From assembly GCA_020746995.1 (NCBI GenBank), contig JAGPXD010000006.1:1240001-1304000 (forward strand): a stretch of DNA of 64,000 bases, in the 5' to 3' direction. The number at the start of each line of letters is the position of its first letter. Position 1 is the stretch's first letter. The stretch is from Plectosphaerella cucumerina. Taxonomy: Eukaryota; Ascomycota; Sordariomycetes; Glomerellales; Plectosphaerellaceae. Of the stretch, positions 12,076 to 23,555 are shown piece after piece. The notes under the pieces are model-generated. The model saw nothing but the letters and a program-made list of their open reading frames with translations. It was not told the origin of the DNA and did no database searches. The position numbers and the translations under genes were made by a program.

Positions 12076-12898
12076 CGCAGTGAGTTGTCGGTGTTGAGAA
12101 GACGGGCGAATTCGACAGTGCCCCAAGGCGAAAGAGCTGGGAGTCGGTGCCCATTTCTAGCCACGCCAGGCTTTGGATGATGCCGACAAACAAATGTCGG
12201 CTCAATCGGCACCACTCGTCGCAATGCAGCAGCGGGCAGACAGCAAGGGCACATTTACCCAACGTTGCACCCGGCCGGCTTAGCGATGAAGATCCGGGCG
12301 AAAGGTACGGAGCTCGTCCGGAGGATGCCTCAATGGGCTAAGAAGATGAGCCGGCATCGAGGGTAAATGCCAATGGTGGGACGTCGTGGTGTTTAGCCTG
12401 TGGCAGGCAGATCCACGTCCGTGGGTCCCATCCCGGGGAAAGTCGTGCGGAGAAGGGGAATTTTTGAATGCATTGAGCAATCACTCGTCGAGCCGAGATG
12501 AGCGGGGATGTCAATTGCCGGTCGCTGCCGCGGTTGTGAAAATGAAGAGTTGGTGATGTTTGGTTGTGGTTGAAGACCGATCCCGAAATGAAACACGAAA
12601 TGTGCTTATGTCATCACCCATTTCGGTGAGGCCTCGGTGACGTCCTGACCCCGGCTCTTCCCTTCGGCTCTCCTCAGCTCACTATCGCCAGCCCAGCCAC
12701 CGTCAATCAACCGCTCATCATTCCCCGCGTTCTCGCGCCCTTGGCTTGACACTGGTCCATCACCTTGCAACCAAGCGTGTCCCTGTCGAGAACACCTCCC
12801 CCAAGATGATTACCATTGATTCAGCTCTCGTCATCATCGACACACGTCACCTGCCCCGTTTGACATCCCCGACAGCTTGAAATTTGAATCACCACACA
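12076..12898. other. Intergenic, divergent upstream regions
   Basis: About 820 nt between the divergent deacetylase and GFA-domain genes. It should contain both promoters. No supported ORF or repeat is visible. Confidence 0.5.
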
Positions 12899-13348
12899 AT
12901 GGACGTCGAATGCCAGTGCGGCTCCGTCGCCTTCCAAACCACCGCCAAGCCATCTGCCGTCTACTTCTGCCACTGCACCGAGTGCCAAAGGCAATCCTCT
13001 TCCGCCTTTGGCATCTCGGCTACCTTCCCGGCTGACGCTCTTCCGCTGGACGACCCTGCCTTCCACGACAAGCTGCGCACGTACACGCGGTCGACAAAGT
13101 CGGGCGGCACGCTGGACTGCTTCTTCTGTAAGGTCTGCGGCGCCCGTGTGTTTCATCGCCGACGCGGTCCCGATGGCGTCCAAGGCCCGACCCTCAACAT
13201 CAAAGGCGGCCTGATCAAGGGCCTCGATGTCGCAGGTGCCAGACACATCTGGACCCAGGAGGCCGTCATGCCCATCCCCAAGGATGCCGTCAGCTGGCCG
13301 CAGTCGCCTCCTTTGAGCCCGAGGCTGGGAGCGACAGCTGGCCTGTGA
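12899..13348 (+). CDS. GFA / CENP-V-type zinc-binding domain protein
   Basis: Small single-domain protein of 149 aa in the glutathione-dependent formaldehyde-activating (GFA)/CENP-V fold family. The zinc ligands are visible in the family order: C5-x-C7 (ECQCG), C24-x-C26-x2-C29 (CHCTECQ) and C74-x2-C77-x2-C80 (CFFCKVCGARVF). The rest of the fold (TYTRSTKSGGTLDCFFC, NIKGGLIKGLD) follows the usual pattern. Uninterrupted ORF; the start is the ATG at 12899 after CACACA. Most fungal members are uncharacterised and true formaldehyde activation is not implied. Close on its 3' side is the NACHT-ankyrin gene on the same strand, with no obvious functional link. Confidence 0.88.
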   Translation: MDVECQCGSVAFQTTAKPSAVYFCHCTECQRQSSSAFGISATFPADALPLDDPAFHDKLRTYTRSTKSGGTLDCFFCKVCGARVFHRRRGPDGVQGPTLNIKGGLIKGLDVAGARHIWTQEAVMPIPKDAVSWPQSPPLSPRLGATAGL

Positions 13349-13771
13349 CGGCGCGGCTGAACGGACGATTTGTGTTTGTAAGAATCAGCATCGGGCATAC
13401 GAGATGCCGCGCCACATTTCAACTACTTGTCGAAGGTCGCTGAGCATCCAAAATGGTACACAATTTTGCTTTGCCATGCGTCTCCCAACCTTGAAGGTGT
13501 TGCCGATGCTGTCTACGCGGGGCCTGTCGATGACCTTGTCACTGCAATTCCGAGCTGTCTATCGGCCCCGTCTTTCAACAGATCACAGTCGAGGCCTCCA
13601 CCAAGGCTGAGCAATCAGAGGTCGACTTGCTGACGGCCTGCATGCATGCAGGATGCAGTGAGATAAAAGGTATGCACAGCCCTTCCGAGAAAAGAGGATG
13701 ATTACAACCCCGCAAACCTCGCCAACGGATGTTGCATTGCTCAACTTTCATCCCGTTGCGCCAGCGCCGCC
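13349..13771. other. Intergenic, 5' flank of NACHT-ankyrin gene
   Basis: About 420 nt between two plus-strand genes. It holds the 3' end of the GFA-domain gene and the promoter of the NACHT-ankyrin locus. No coding signal or repeat seen. Confidence 0.5.
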
Positions 13772-16700
13772 ATGGAACCTTTGGGAGCGGCCGCGACCGT
13801 CATCGGTCTCGTCGAAATTGCGGCCAAAGTCATCAAGGGCATCAAGACAATCAGCGGCGCAACGAAAGATCGCAAGCGGCTTCGCGAGGAACTGCGCGCC
13901 CTCGAACACATCCTCCAGCAGTTGACTGATGAGATCGACGACGCTGAGGAGGGCGATGGGTGGCGCCAAACTCTCACTGCCCTCGAGGCTCCAGAAGGGC
14001 CTGTTGGCAGACTCCACGTCGTACTGACCGAGCTTCTCAGCAAGCTACAGATCGAGACGGGCGCCAAAAAGATGGCGTCCTCGCTCAAGTGGCCCTTCAA
14101 GGAGGATCAAGTGAAGGAGGCCCTGGTCTCAATTGAACGGGAGAAGTCGCTGCTCCTCTTGGCTCTTACGAACAACTCCCGCAAACTTCTGCAAGAGATC
14201 AAGGCGACTTCAAAGGCGAACCAAGAGACGCTCGATGGCCTGCTTGCGGCGTTCACCCAAGAGTCAGCACTCAATTCAACCCGCCTCGACGATATCCAGG
14301 ATCAAGTTGGGTCCATTCGACTGAATGAAGAGAAAGCCAAACAAGACAAGAAGCGCGGAGAGATCCTGCGCTGGCTCTCGCCCCTCGATCACAGTGCTCA
14401 ACAAAATGACTTCATCTTCCGCAGGCAACCAGGCACGGGCAGGTGGCTTCTAGGATCAAACGAGTACCAAGCATGGTTGGACGGCATCGACGAGACACTT
14501 TTCTGCCCAGGAATCCCCGGCGCTGGCAAGACGATCTTGACTTCCGTCATCATCTAAGATCTTTTCAGCAGATCTCGAGACGACCCCGATATTTCCGTTG
14601 CCTTTCTCTACTGCAACTTCAATCGAAGTGCAGAGCAGAGCATTGAAGACCTCCTAGGTAGCATTGCCAGGCAGCTGCTCCAGCAAGTGGCGTCGGTGCC
14701 CTCGTCGCTAGCGGATCTCTACGAAAAAGTTGGCAACAGGAGGAAGCCCTACCTCGAGGAGATATATTCGGCCCTTGAGACCGCCGCGCGGCTACTGCCC
14801 CGTGCCTTCATTGTTGTGGATGCTCTGGACGAGTGCCAACGCGAGTCCCGGTCTCACTTCCTGAGGCGCATCTTGGAACTCCAGGCAAACCATGGCGTCA
14901 ATCTCTTCATGACCTCGCGTCCAATCACGGAAGTCCTGAGCCATTTCCATAAGGATGCAACGGTTGAGATCAAGGCTCACGAATCCGACCTCCGCCTCTA
15001 CCTCGAGAGCAGGATGTTCAGCCTGCCAGCTTGCGTCTTGCGCAGTCCCGATCTGCAGCGAGATGTCATAGAGGCAATCATCGACGCGACTGATGAGATG
15101 TAGGTGGTATCGCTGTCTGGAAAGTGAGACCCCTGTTGACCCCGTGGCCAGGTTCCTGTTGGCCCAACTGCATATGCAGTCTCTTGAAGGGGCACGCTCC
15201 CCGAGAGCCATCATGAATGCGCTGGAACGGTTACCGCAAGGAACCGACGCATATGATGCCGCGTATAACGACGCCATGCTCCGCATTCAGAGCCAGAACC
15301 CCGGCCAGGCAGAGCTTGCAAAGCAGGTCCTCGCATGGATTACACGGTCCACTCGTGAGCTTCATGAAGAGGACCTCCAGACTGCCTTGGCCATCAAGCC
15401 CGGAGATCAGGATCTCGACGTCTATGACATTCCAGACATCGCAGACATACTCGATTCATGTGCGGGTCTAGTCACCGTCGTTGAGGAGACCAGAATCATA
15501 AGGCTGGTCCACTACACCATGCAGGAGTACTTTGACCGGACCTGGACTCGCTGGTTTCCCAATGCCGAGAACGAACTGGGCGTCGCATGCGTCACATATC
15601 TTCTCTTCAGGAAACTGCGAGGCTCCGCATGGTCGTCGGATTCCCAGGAACACCGCTGGAACGACTCGGCTCACATTGACCCTCTGGACAGCAGCTCAGA
15701 CACCGAGCGTTGTGGCACGGATAGCGACGCAGGCAGTGTCGACTCTGAGTACCAGGACTCATTCTCGGAGCGTACCTGCTCTTCCAACGATGAGACCACT
15801 GTCAGCAGGTACAGAAGAAACGGAAAGTTCGACAGGATGCTGGACGCCAACCCGTTCTACAGACATGCAGCTGTACATTGGGCACATCACGCAAGAGGCA
15901 TCGAGGAGCCGTGGCCTGAGCTGAAACAGTTCCTGAGCTGCCCCGAGGCTTTCCGGGGCGTCTTCAAATTTCTCTACGAAAGTGGCGCTGGGGGCGTTGA
16001 TTGCCCACGGCCGTCCAGCCTCATGTCATATCGTACTCTGGATCGAGTCACTGAAACTCATCTGTTGGCATACGTCGGTCTAGTCACCGTCCTTCGACAA
16101 ACGCACGACGAAGCCTGCGACCTCGATCCACGGGAAAACGGGGACCCGACTCCTTTGATGCACGCAGCAGATCGCGGCCATCTCCCAATGGTCACTTACC
16201 TTCTGGACCGCGGGGCGGATCATACTCTCCAGAACTACGAGGAATGTACCGCGCTCGGTCTCGCGTGCAGGATGGGGCATGTTGATGTTGTTGAGGCTCT
16301 GCTGCAGATGGACAACAACGATGTCAACTTGTACGACTTATATGGGGGGACACCATTCCTATCCGCAGTGGAGCTTGGCAATCTCGACATCGTCGAGCGA
16401 CTGCTGGCAACTGGAAAAGTAGACATTGAATATGGTGGTCTGGGGCTCCCGCCGCTGGGGCGGGCTGTTTCCATCGGCAGGGTGGACATATGCCGGGTTC
16501 TGCTCGACAAAGGTGGTGCCAACATCAACAGCAGGCTCACCAGCTCATTAGCGCCTCTCAGCCAGGCCGTCGTTACCCGCTCGCTACCGGCACTCAAATT
16601 TCTTCTCGAGCGCGACGGCATTCAGGTTGATTTAAAAGACAGAAGGGGGAGGACTGCGCTCCACTTGGCGGCAGAGAGAGGTCACGAAGAGATGACTGGC

Positions 16701-18032
16701 CTACTTATCGACCTCGGGGGTGCAGACGTTACAGAGCGCGACGAGTATGACCACACCCCGCTGATGGCTAGCATCTCACTAGATGCCAATCCTGCCGTTG
16801 TTGAAGTGCTTCTCTCTGCAGAGGGCACTGAGCCAGATGCCCGGAACCTCATGGGCAGAACGGCGTTTTCGCTGGCTGCTACCTCCAGAAGCCGGTGGGC
16901 ATCCAATGAGGTGCATCTGCGTCTTATGGACCGACTCAAAGCGACGCAGAGAGTCGACATCAACTCGCGAGACAACGAAGGCCGAACACCACTACATCAT
17001 GCTGTCTTGAAAGAAAATGTGCTTGCGGTCAAGAAACTGCTGCAGTACGATGGGATCAACCCAAACATCCCAGATCGCCAAGGGCTCACTCCCCTCAAAA
17101 CCCTGACACGCGCCGTCATAGCCGCTGCCGGTGTACCTTCAATCCGCGAGCTCGAGTCGCGGTCCAAGTTACTCCCAGGACTGTGCCGCCCGCTGTTGCA
17201 GGAGCTCACAGAGCTCGCCGCAGATCTCGCGATGTGGTTCGAGACATCAACCCCACCCCCTTTCGGCATCAATCCAATTAGGATCTCCTGGGCCAGCTCT
17301 GAATGTTCAGCGAGAAAGACAGGCATCTACGACTCTTCGGATGAAGCACGTCATGTTCATATCCAGATCGCTTGTTTCGGAAACAGGTGCAAGGATCTGG
17401 TGGACATGGCACAATGCTTTCTGGAGGCAACGGGTACCGACGTAGACAGGCGAAACACAGGCCTGGACGGTCAACCATGTCCAGCCTCAGGCCAGACAAA
17501 GTGTCCAGCCCTGGTTGTTGCCTGTGAACTTGGAGCCGATGCAGATTTAGTAGGCCGCCTCAGCTACAAAGCGGCCATCAACGCTGTGGATGATCGGGGT
17601 ATCTCGCCGCTGTCCAGCGCTGTCGCTCACAGCCCTGTCGAAGTCGTCGGTCATCTGCTTGCAAGGGGCGCCCATCCAGAGTCCCGGGACCGTCTTGGAC
17701 GAACCGCGCTTGGCCATGTCACAGGGGAGACGGACCCTGCGATCATCAAGCTTCTGCTGCAGCACGGCGCCGATGTCCATACGAAGGATCTCCAGGGAAA
17801 GACACCGCTCATGAAGGTGGTCTCGGGCGAAGACAGCGAGGAAGCAGTCGCTATCCTGCTTGAGGCTGGAGCGTGTGTCGATGATAAAGACGAGGAAGGC
17901 CACGATGTGATTTGGCATGCTCGAGAGGGCCTGCCCTTGGATGAGCGGCGCCATCTGATTGAGATGCTAGAGACGAGCCTCGGCCGGCCGGCGGGAGAGG
18001 AGGGTTGGGAAGAGGGAACATCCTCCGCGTGA
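13772..18032 (+). pseudogene. NACHT-ankyrin STAND protein gene with one in-frame stop
   Basis: NLR-like gene of 1,401 sense codons interrupted by TAA at 14555-14557. Segments: 13772-15099 and 15152-18032, joined by a 52-nt intron (GTAGGT...GGCCAG). N-terminal helical STAND domain (MEPLGAAATVIGLVEIAAKV), then NACHT: P-loop GIPGAGKT at residues 247-254, Walker B FIVVDALDEC, TSRP sensor. A winged-helix region and acidic linker follow, then at least ten ankyrin repeats (about 16,130-17,950, for example TPLMHAADRGHLPMVTYLLD). The frame is the same before and after the TAA and homology-like sequence runs straight through it, so this is a nonsense codon and not an intron or frameshift. Either the allele is dead, the stop is a sequence error, or it is read through; otherwise only a 261-aa N-terminal fragment is made. 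The downstream frame is open for about 1,140 codons, so any loss is recent. Confidence 0.85.
14555..14557 (+). other. Premature TAA stop in the NACHT domain
   Basis: TAA follows ...ILTSVII directly after the P-loop helix, and the same frame continues with DLFSRSRDDPDIS. No intron of normal size can remove it, because the nearest donor is under 30 nt from the next acceptor. A single substitution from CAA or GAA would explain it. Confidence 0.85.
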
Positions 18033-19094
18033 GCCGGACCCGTTGCAGCCTTGCAGGGCCGGCATAGCCAACTCATGCAATAGATCGACCTTCAAACCCC
18101 GTGGCCGGCGTTAGCAGTGCTGTCGTGGGATTCCTTTGCTGCTCGATGTCGCCCTTCTCTCTCTCGCGTCCGACAAGATGGCCGTGGCCACGACGCCAAA
18201 GGTCGGGGCGCGGGGGGCGCTGGCGGGAAGCATGATGGGTCCGAGATCCGGGAGACCAACGCGGAGCGGCGGGATTAGGAGCAAATGGGTGGCTTTGGGG
18301 GTTCGGGGTCCGTCGCGACAACTTACCTAAATCCAGGTCGCCGACAGCAGTTCAGGTGACCAGCGATTGAAGGGTGAGCCGCTCCGAGACACCATGTCGA
18401 CCTCGGGACTTGGCGTTCTTTTGCCCTGCCCGTCGTAGCACGTCCCTTGGGCTTGCGCGGCAGCGAAACCGAGCAGGCAGGCACCAGTTTGCTGGGTGTG
18501 GCAGTGTCAAAGATGGTTCGCACCTTCCATGGCGCGAAGAAGCCGAGAAGGAAAGCGCCGGGGTGGATCCTTCCCGTCGTACTCCTCGCGACGGGAACGA
18601 AGGCCGCGCACCTCCAGATCTTGACAACCCGCGCGCGACCCGACGAAGCCGAGCAATCGCGAGTCCCCCATGGCCCCGTGCCACCCGCGCCCCTCAGAGC
18701 CCAGACTGGAGAGATGGACCCTGTAAAACGCTATAAAGTTAGGTGCTAGCCAGGTATCGGCACTTTCCTAGCCCGCGGCGTCGCCGGGTCCGAGTCAGCA
18801 CGCACTCCGCATCTTTGACTCTGTCCCTTTCCGTCCATCGCGACCTTTTCTTTCTACACGTTTTTTCTTCACTTTCCTTTCAACTAATCGCCTTCAATCT
18901 TCGCTCTCGCGCTCTACCTCGACGAATTGGCTCGGAAGAACCGGTGTTTTTGTCGCAAACATTGAGCGGATCGACTGAAAACACGCTGAAGCTTCCGAAA
19001 GCGGAATACCTGCCCCGCGACACAGCAATCCATCGACACGGCAACAGCGACAGCAGCAGTGCCTCGCGACAGAGCTCCAAACACCACCACCAAC
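18033..19094. other. Intergenic and long 5' leader of DUF2985 gene
   Basis: About 1.06 kb. A TATA box lies at 18732-18737, and downstream of it is a pyrimidine-rich stretch (about 18,820-18,900) followed by CAC-repeat-like leader sequence up to the ATG at 19095, so the 5' untranslated region may be about 330 nt. No separate gene recognised. Confidence 0.5.
18732..18737 (+). promoter_or_regulatory. TATA box (TATAAA) of the DUF2985 gene
   Basis: A canonical TATAAA in GCTATAAAGT, about 360 nt upstream of the start codon at 19095 and followed by a CT-rich initiator-like stretch. Assigned by position and consensus only. Confidence 0.5.
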
Positions 19095-20462
19095 ATGGCC
19101 GACCACCGGATGGCCAGGAGCGATAGCTTCGCCGGCCGTATCCGCGGCGCATCCGTCTCCATCATGCACGCCAACCCCCAGCTGGGTGCCTGGCAAGCCG
19201 CCGGTACTGCCATCGCCCAGGCTCCCAACCTGAAGGAGCTGCGCGACCCCGAGTCTGGCGGCGACAACATCACCTTCAACGCCCAGGGCCATTCAGCCCG
19301 CATCGCCGTCCAGGAGCCCGATGGCGAGCTGGCCCTCACGAGGACCACGTCGGCCTTCGCTGGGCAAGCCTCACCCACGGGGCAGAAAGGCGAGCGCCCA
19401 ATCTTCACAGGCGTTTTCGCGGACGGTGCTCGGAGTCCAGAAGATGGTCCCACTGCTGCTGCCGACGCGGCGTCAGGGCCGTATGGAGAGAAGACGGGCG
19501 ATGAATCCGACGCTCCCCCGCCGCCGCTGCACCGGCGACAGAGTCTTGCTGTGAAGTACCAGAGCCAGGAGAAGGCGACATGGGGCGTCACCATCATCAA
19601 TGGCCTCAAGGCGTTTTGGAAGTTCTTCATCACGCCGTCGGGGTTTGTTATCACGATATACTGTTTGAACATTGTGGTAAGTCCATGCCCTGGCATCTTG
19701 AGATGATCACTGCTAACAACATCACAGGCATGGGGTGTATGTTTCCCTCAACCCTCGCCCTTATGCCTCTCCCGCTGACACTCCTAGGCCATGCTCTTCT
19801 TCCTCCTCCTCAAGGCTGCACCGGCCATGAACGTCCCAACCGCCGATGACGACTACTCGCCGCGCAAGATCTGGCTCGAAATCTCCAGTCAGATCCTCAA
19901 CGCCCGTTTGTCTACCCAAGAGTCGCGATTCGCTCAACCCGGCTGTTCCGGGAGCTACCCCCTCTCCCCCGGCACAGCCCCAAAAGATCCCTACTGACTC
20001 CTCGTCCTAGTCTTCTGCGTCACTGGTTTCGGCCTCGCCCCCTGGCGCTTCCGCGACCTATACTTCTTCATCCGCGCCGCCCACCTCCACCACGCCCCCT
20101 CGATGCGCCGCCTCGCCCTGCAGAACCGCGGCTGGTTCCGCCCACCCGCCTGGTCCGTCGACGACACCGCAAAGGCCCCGACGACCTTCACCGGCGAGGT
20201 CGCCCCGCCCACGCCCGTGTGGAAGCTCGGCTTCACCATCTGGATGATGGTCCTGAACACCCTGATCCAGGCAGTGCTCTGCTACTTCATGTGGGGGTAC
20301 AACCGCTTCGACCGGCCGGGGTGGGCCACGGGCACGTTTATCGGACTGGGCTGTGGTGTTGCCATGTTTGCTGGTATCATGTCGTGGTGGGAGGGGCGCA
20401 AGGTGAAGAAGATTGAGGGGCCTGAGGTGAAGATTGTGAAAGAGGATACCGAGGAGGTGTAA
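19095..20462 (+). CDS. DUF2985 multi-pass membrane protein
   Basis: Fungal membrane protein of unknown function, about 386 aa. Exons 19095-19676, 19728-19736, 19788-19905, 20011-20462. The N-terminal 165 residues are hydrophilic and probably cytosolic. The DUF2985 region starts at GLKAFWKFFITPSGFVITIY, runs through AWGAMLFFLLLKAAPAMN, SPRKIWLEISSQILNA and LFCVTGFGLAPWRFRDLYFF, and ends with two further membrane segments (KLGFTIWMMVLNTLIQAVLC, TGTFIGLGCGVAMFAGIMSW) and a charged tail. Exon 2 is only 9 nt (codes Ala-Trp-Gly), yet it is needed to keep the conserved AWG between two membrane-segment halves. The ATG at 19095 is preceded by CAAC and is the first reasonable start. The family is common in Pezizomycotina and its role is unknown. 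Confidence 0.85.
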
Positions 20463-20888
20463 GACGTCTTTTGTTGCATATGACTTCTAGAATTATTAAT
20501 TCCTGTAGCTTGCTACAGTGTTTCCATCAGCATCAAGTAAAGTCTGCTCAGCTGGAGTGCCTGGTCCCGTGTGCCCGGAGATGATCGGCCACAGCTTAAC
20601 GATCACTTCTGGAGAGCCGCTTCTTCTCACTACACCAACCGCATCTCGACACATCTTCAAGGCACGTTGGATATGATAGTATTAGTTCCTCGGTCTCGCG
20701 ACCACATGGCATAATATAAGACATGCCAAATTGTTATACATGACAAAAGAAATCGTGACATGTCAGCCCTGGCCGGCATTGCGCGTCAAAAATAAACCAC
20801 CCAAGAACTCCGTGCTTCCCAAGATCATCAATCCAAGGCGGGGCACACGCCCCTCGCATTCAAAAGCCAATTCCTCAGACAACCAGCC
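20463..20888. other. Convergent intergenic region
   Basis: About 425 nt between the 3' ends of the DUF2985 gene and the minus-strand surface protein. It is AT-richer than its surroundings, as expected for two 3' untranslated regions. Confidence 0.5.
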
Positions 20889-22049
20889 CTACGGCTTGGT
20901 AGGCTTAATATCCGCCCACACAGGTCCCGACTGGCCTGGTCCTTCATATGGCGCGGGCATCTCGACAGGCGGACGGGCGACCTCTATCGAATCAAGCTCA
21001 TGCGCAGCCTGGCGATCCGAGGGCAGCTCAGCAAAAGCTCCATGCCCTTGGCCTGGCGGGAAGACGGGGCTATTCGTCCACGTCGGGCTGTGGTAACTAT
21101 TCCCGCTGCCCCAGCCGGCCTGCGGCGAGTGAGCGGTCCAAACAGCCGAGGAGGGCGGGTAAGGGCTCGTGGCGGTAGCTGTGACAGGGCTGACGGCTGA
21201 GGAGACGCCGAGGCCAGTGACGGCTCCGGGGACAGAGAGGCCGCCGGAGGAAGGCGGCGGCGGATGCGTCGGCGGCGGGCCGTGGAGGTTGGGGGAGTAC
21301 GGATCCGTGGGCTTCCATTCGCGAAGGGTGGGGTTGCGGCTGCTGTCGTCGGGGAGGTGGTAGAAGCGGGAGCGGGGGTCGAGCTTGCGAGCGCGGCGGC
21401 GCTTCCAGATGATGAAGGCTATGCCGCCGATGAGGCCTGCGACGACGGCGCCGGCGACGCCGATGCCGGCCATGACGGCTATGGACATGTCCGAGGGGGG
21501 CGGGAGGTCGTCTTCGTCGTCGTCGTCGTTGGGCGGGCCGGTGCCGGATGGCTGTTGTGATGCCTGGGAGGCGGTGCCTGTCGTCGAAGTCTCTGCCGTT
21601 GTCTGGCTCGTGAGGAGGGTCGTCTGCGTGGGAGCTGCGGTCGAGGGCCCTGTCGCTGAGGCGGCGGCGGTGGTGCGGGTGCTGGGAACACCCTCCTCGG
21701 CCTCGCCTAGGCGGATGAAGTTCTGCTCTGAGACGGCAATGGATACTCTCGAGTCGGAGCAGGAGGTGCTCATGGTGGTCCAGACAATGCGGAGGGTGCT
21801 GGGGGCCTCGCGGCCGATACAGATGGCGGCGTTGTTAATGAAGTTTCCGCCGTTGTTGCACAGGCATGTGTTCATGGTCTGGGCGTCGTCGCCGGTGCAC
21901 TGGGACCGTGTGGCGGCATCGTCGAGGCAGCCCTGGGTGCCGCCGGGGTAGAGGCTGAAGTCATTCTTAAACTGGGCGGTGGTGAGAGGTGCGGCGAGGA
22001 GGCAGGCGAGGGCGAAAGTGCCGAGGGGGGTCCTTTGTCGAGGTGCCAT
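20889..22049 (-). CDS. Single-pass cell-surface protein, Ser/Thr-rich, function unknown
   Basis: Uninterrupted ORF of 386 aa with type I membrane topology. A signal peptide (TFALACLLAAPLTTAQ) is followed by a compact cysteine domain with CLDD, SQCTGDD, CLCNN, AICIG and SCSDS cysteines (about residues 40-105). A Ser/Thr/Ala-rich stalk (about 120-170) of O-glycosylated character and a run of acidic residues follow. One membrane helix (SIAVMAGIGVAGAVVAGLIG) with a stop-transfer KRRRARK leads to a proline-rich cytosolic tail of about 160 residues. This architecture matches fungal wall-sensor-like proteins (WSC/Mid2-like in layout), but the cysteine spacing is not one I can assign to WSC or CFEM. 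Its neighbours do not suggest a function. Confidence 0.8.
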   Translation of the reverse strand: MAPRQRTPLGTFALACLLAAPLTTAQFKNDFSLYPGGTQGCLDDAATRSQCTGDDAQTMNTCLCNNGGNFINNAAICIGREAPSTLRIVWTTMSTSCSDSRVSIAVSEQNFIRLGEAEEGVPSTRTTAAASATGPSTAAPTQTTLLTSQTTAETSTTGTASQASQQPSGTGPPNDDDDEDDLPPPSDMSIAVMAGIGVAGAVVAGLIGGIAFIIWKRRRARKLDPRSRFYHLPDDSSRNPTLREWKPTDPYSPNLHGPPPTHPPPPSSGGLSVPGAVTGLGVSSAVSPVTATATSPYPPSSAVWTAHSPQAGWGSGNSYHSPTWTNSPVFPPGQGHGAFAELPSDRQAAHELDSIEVARPPVEMPAPYEGPGQSGPVWADIKPTKP

Positions 22050-23555
22050 AGCGGTTGCTGGATGTGGGCGAGGTGCGAGGTCGTCGATGAGTGATCGAGA
22101 CCGAGGACGGCTGGAGGTGGAAGCGGTTGAGGGCGACGTCCAGGTCGGGACGAGGCCTCAAAGACCAGACGGCAGCTGGGTGCTTGGCCCGTCGGTCGAT
22201 CAGGGGGCCACGCCTGGATTGTGGCCGCACTGGTGTGTTTCGCGGTTTCGAGTCGATGAGAGGATGGCCGGGGGTAGTTTGATGGGCGGGCTGGCGGGTG
22301 TCTGTCTGTCGCTATATGATGCAAATCCAGTCGATTCAGCCGATATATCCAAAAGAAAGAAGCAAACAAGGGACCAACGAAGGTGTGTATCCCAGAGGGA
22401 AAGGGAAGCGAGTGACGAGTGACGGCGGACGGGACGGGCGATTTGCAAGCGTGGAAAGGGAGGGAGAGGAAAGAAAGAGACTCGGACCCAGTTTCGAAGA
22501 GTGGGCGGGAGGGGAGCCAGGAAATGGGGGGATCCGTCACGGTGGCATTTGGCATCGACGGCATTGACGATCAGGACGTTATGACGCCGCTAGAGTCCCG
22601 TATTCGGGGTTTCCGCCGTTCGACTGGCGGCGCCCCTTGCCGGTCAGTGGGCGAGGGGGGATTGGCCAATCAGGTGGCTTGATGAGGGCGAGGGGGGCCC
22701 GGCCGGGGAGTTTTGGTAGTGGTGGCCAAGAGGGGACTAGCGCTGCTGGCGTTTGGGGGAGGTGCTGGAAAGGGGCTGCACCTGAAGACTTTCTTTGACT
22801 TCAATTGAAATGGCCAAGTCAAAACACCGTTGCCTGAGGAGAGGGTATCTCGAGTTTGTCTTTCGAACCTTGGCAGAGGGTTACTCACCTGTGTCATCGA
22901 TGCTGCCAACAATCACGCTCGCCCTTGATCGATCACTTGTTGAACGATAACGGCTGCCAACAGGGCATTCGGCTCGAGGTCGGAGGTCAATGGCATCCTG
23001 CTTCCTGCTGTTCCGGTTCGCATCCCCAATTGCTCAAATCCCCACGATAGCCTCATTTCTAAGTCTCCCCAGCAGCCACGGCGTTGGCCGAGAGACTGAA
23101 ACCCTCACGGCCCTACCCTCTCGGTCCTCGGGCGCTTCTCACCGCGAAACGCCTGCCTGGCCTCCCCAACTTGAACATGGCTGCTGCGCCCAACACCACG
23201 ACTCGTGTTAGCGGCATCGGACGCCTGATCCGCCCCGTCGATTAGACTGCACCGAGGGTCGTGCGGGGACGTTTTGACTGCCGACGAACACCGCCGCGTC
23301 TTATTTTCGCCAGGCCGCACGCGGGCGCGACGACTCAGGATCGCAATCTCATCTATATTGAACTTCTGGGTCAGAAGGCTGGAAAGGGAGCTTCTTACGA
23401 GAAGATATCCGAGGTGACCGAGCTTGAGGTCTGGTGGCGTCAAGCTTAAAAGGACGCCGGATTCTCGTTGGATTCAACGGTCTTTCTGCAAGCTCATCAC
23501 CACTTCTTCACTCGCTCTCATACCTACCATCACCAAACACACCTTGACCGCCATC
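22050..23555. other. Intergenic, divergent upstream regions
   Basis: About 1.5 kb between the minus-strand surface protein gene and the plus-strand small secreted protein. No supported ORF. A TTAAAA TATA-like element at 23446-23451 lies 105 nt before the secreted protein's ATG. Confidence 0.5.
23446..23451 (+). promoter_or_regulatory. TATA-like element before the small secreted protein
   Basis: TTAAAA in GCTTAAAAGG, 105 nt upstream of the ATG at 23556. The following leader is CA/CT-rich, as in many fungal core promoters. Assigned by position only. Confidence 0.4.

Noticed and set aside
14519..14575. An intron removing the TAA in the NACHT gene
   Set aside because: The available GT donor would make an intron under 30 nt, and longer ones would delete the P-loop.
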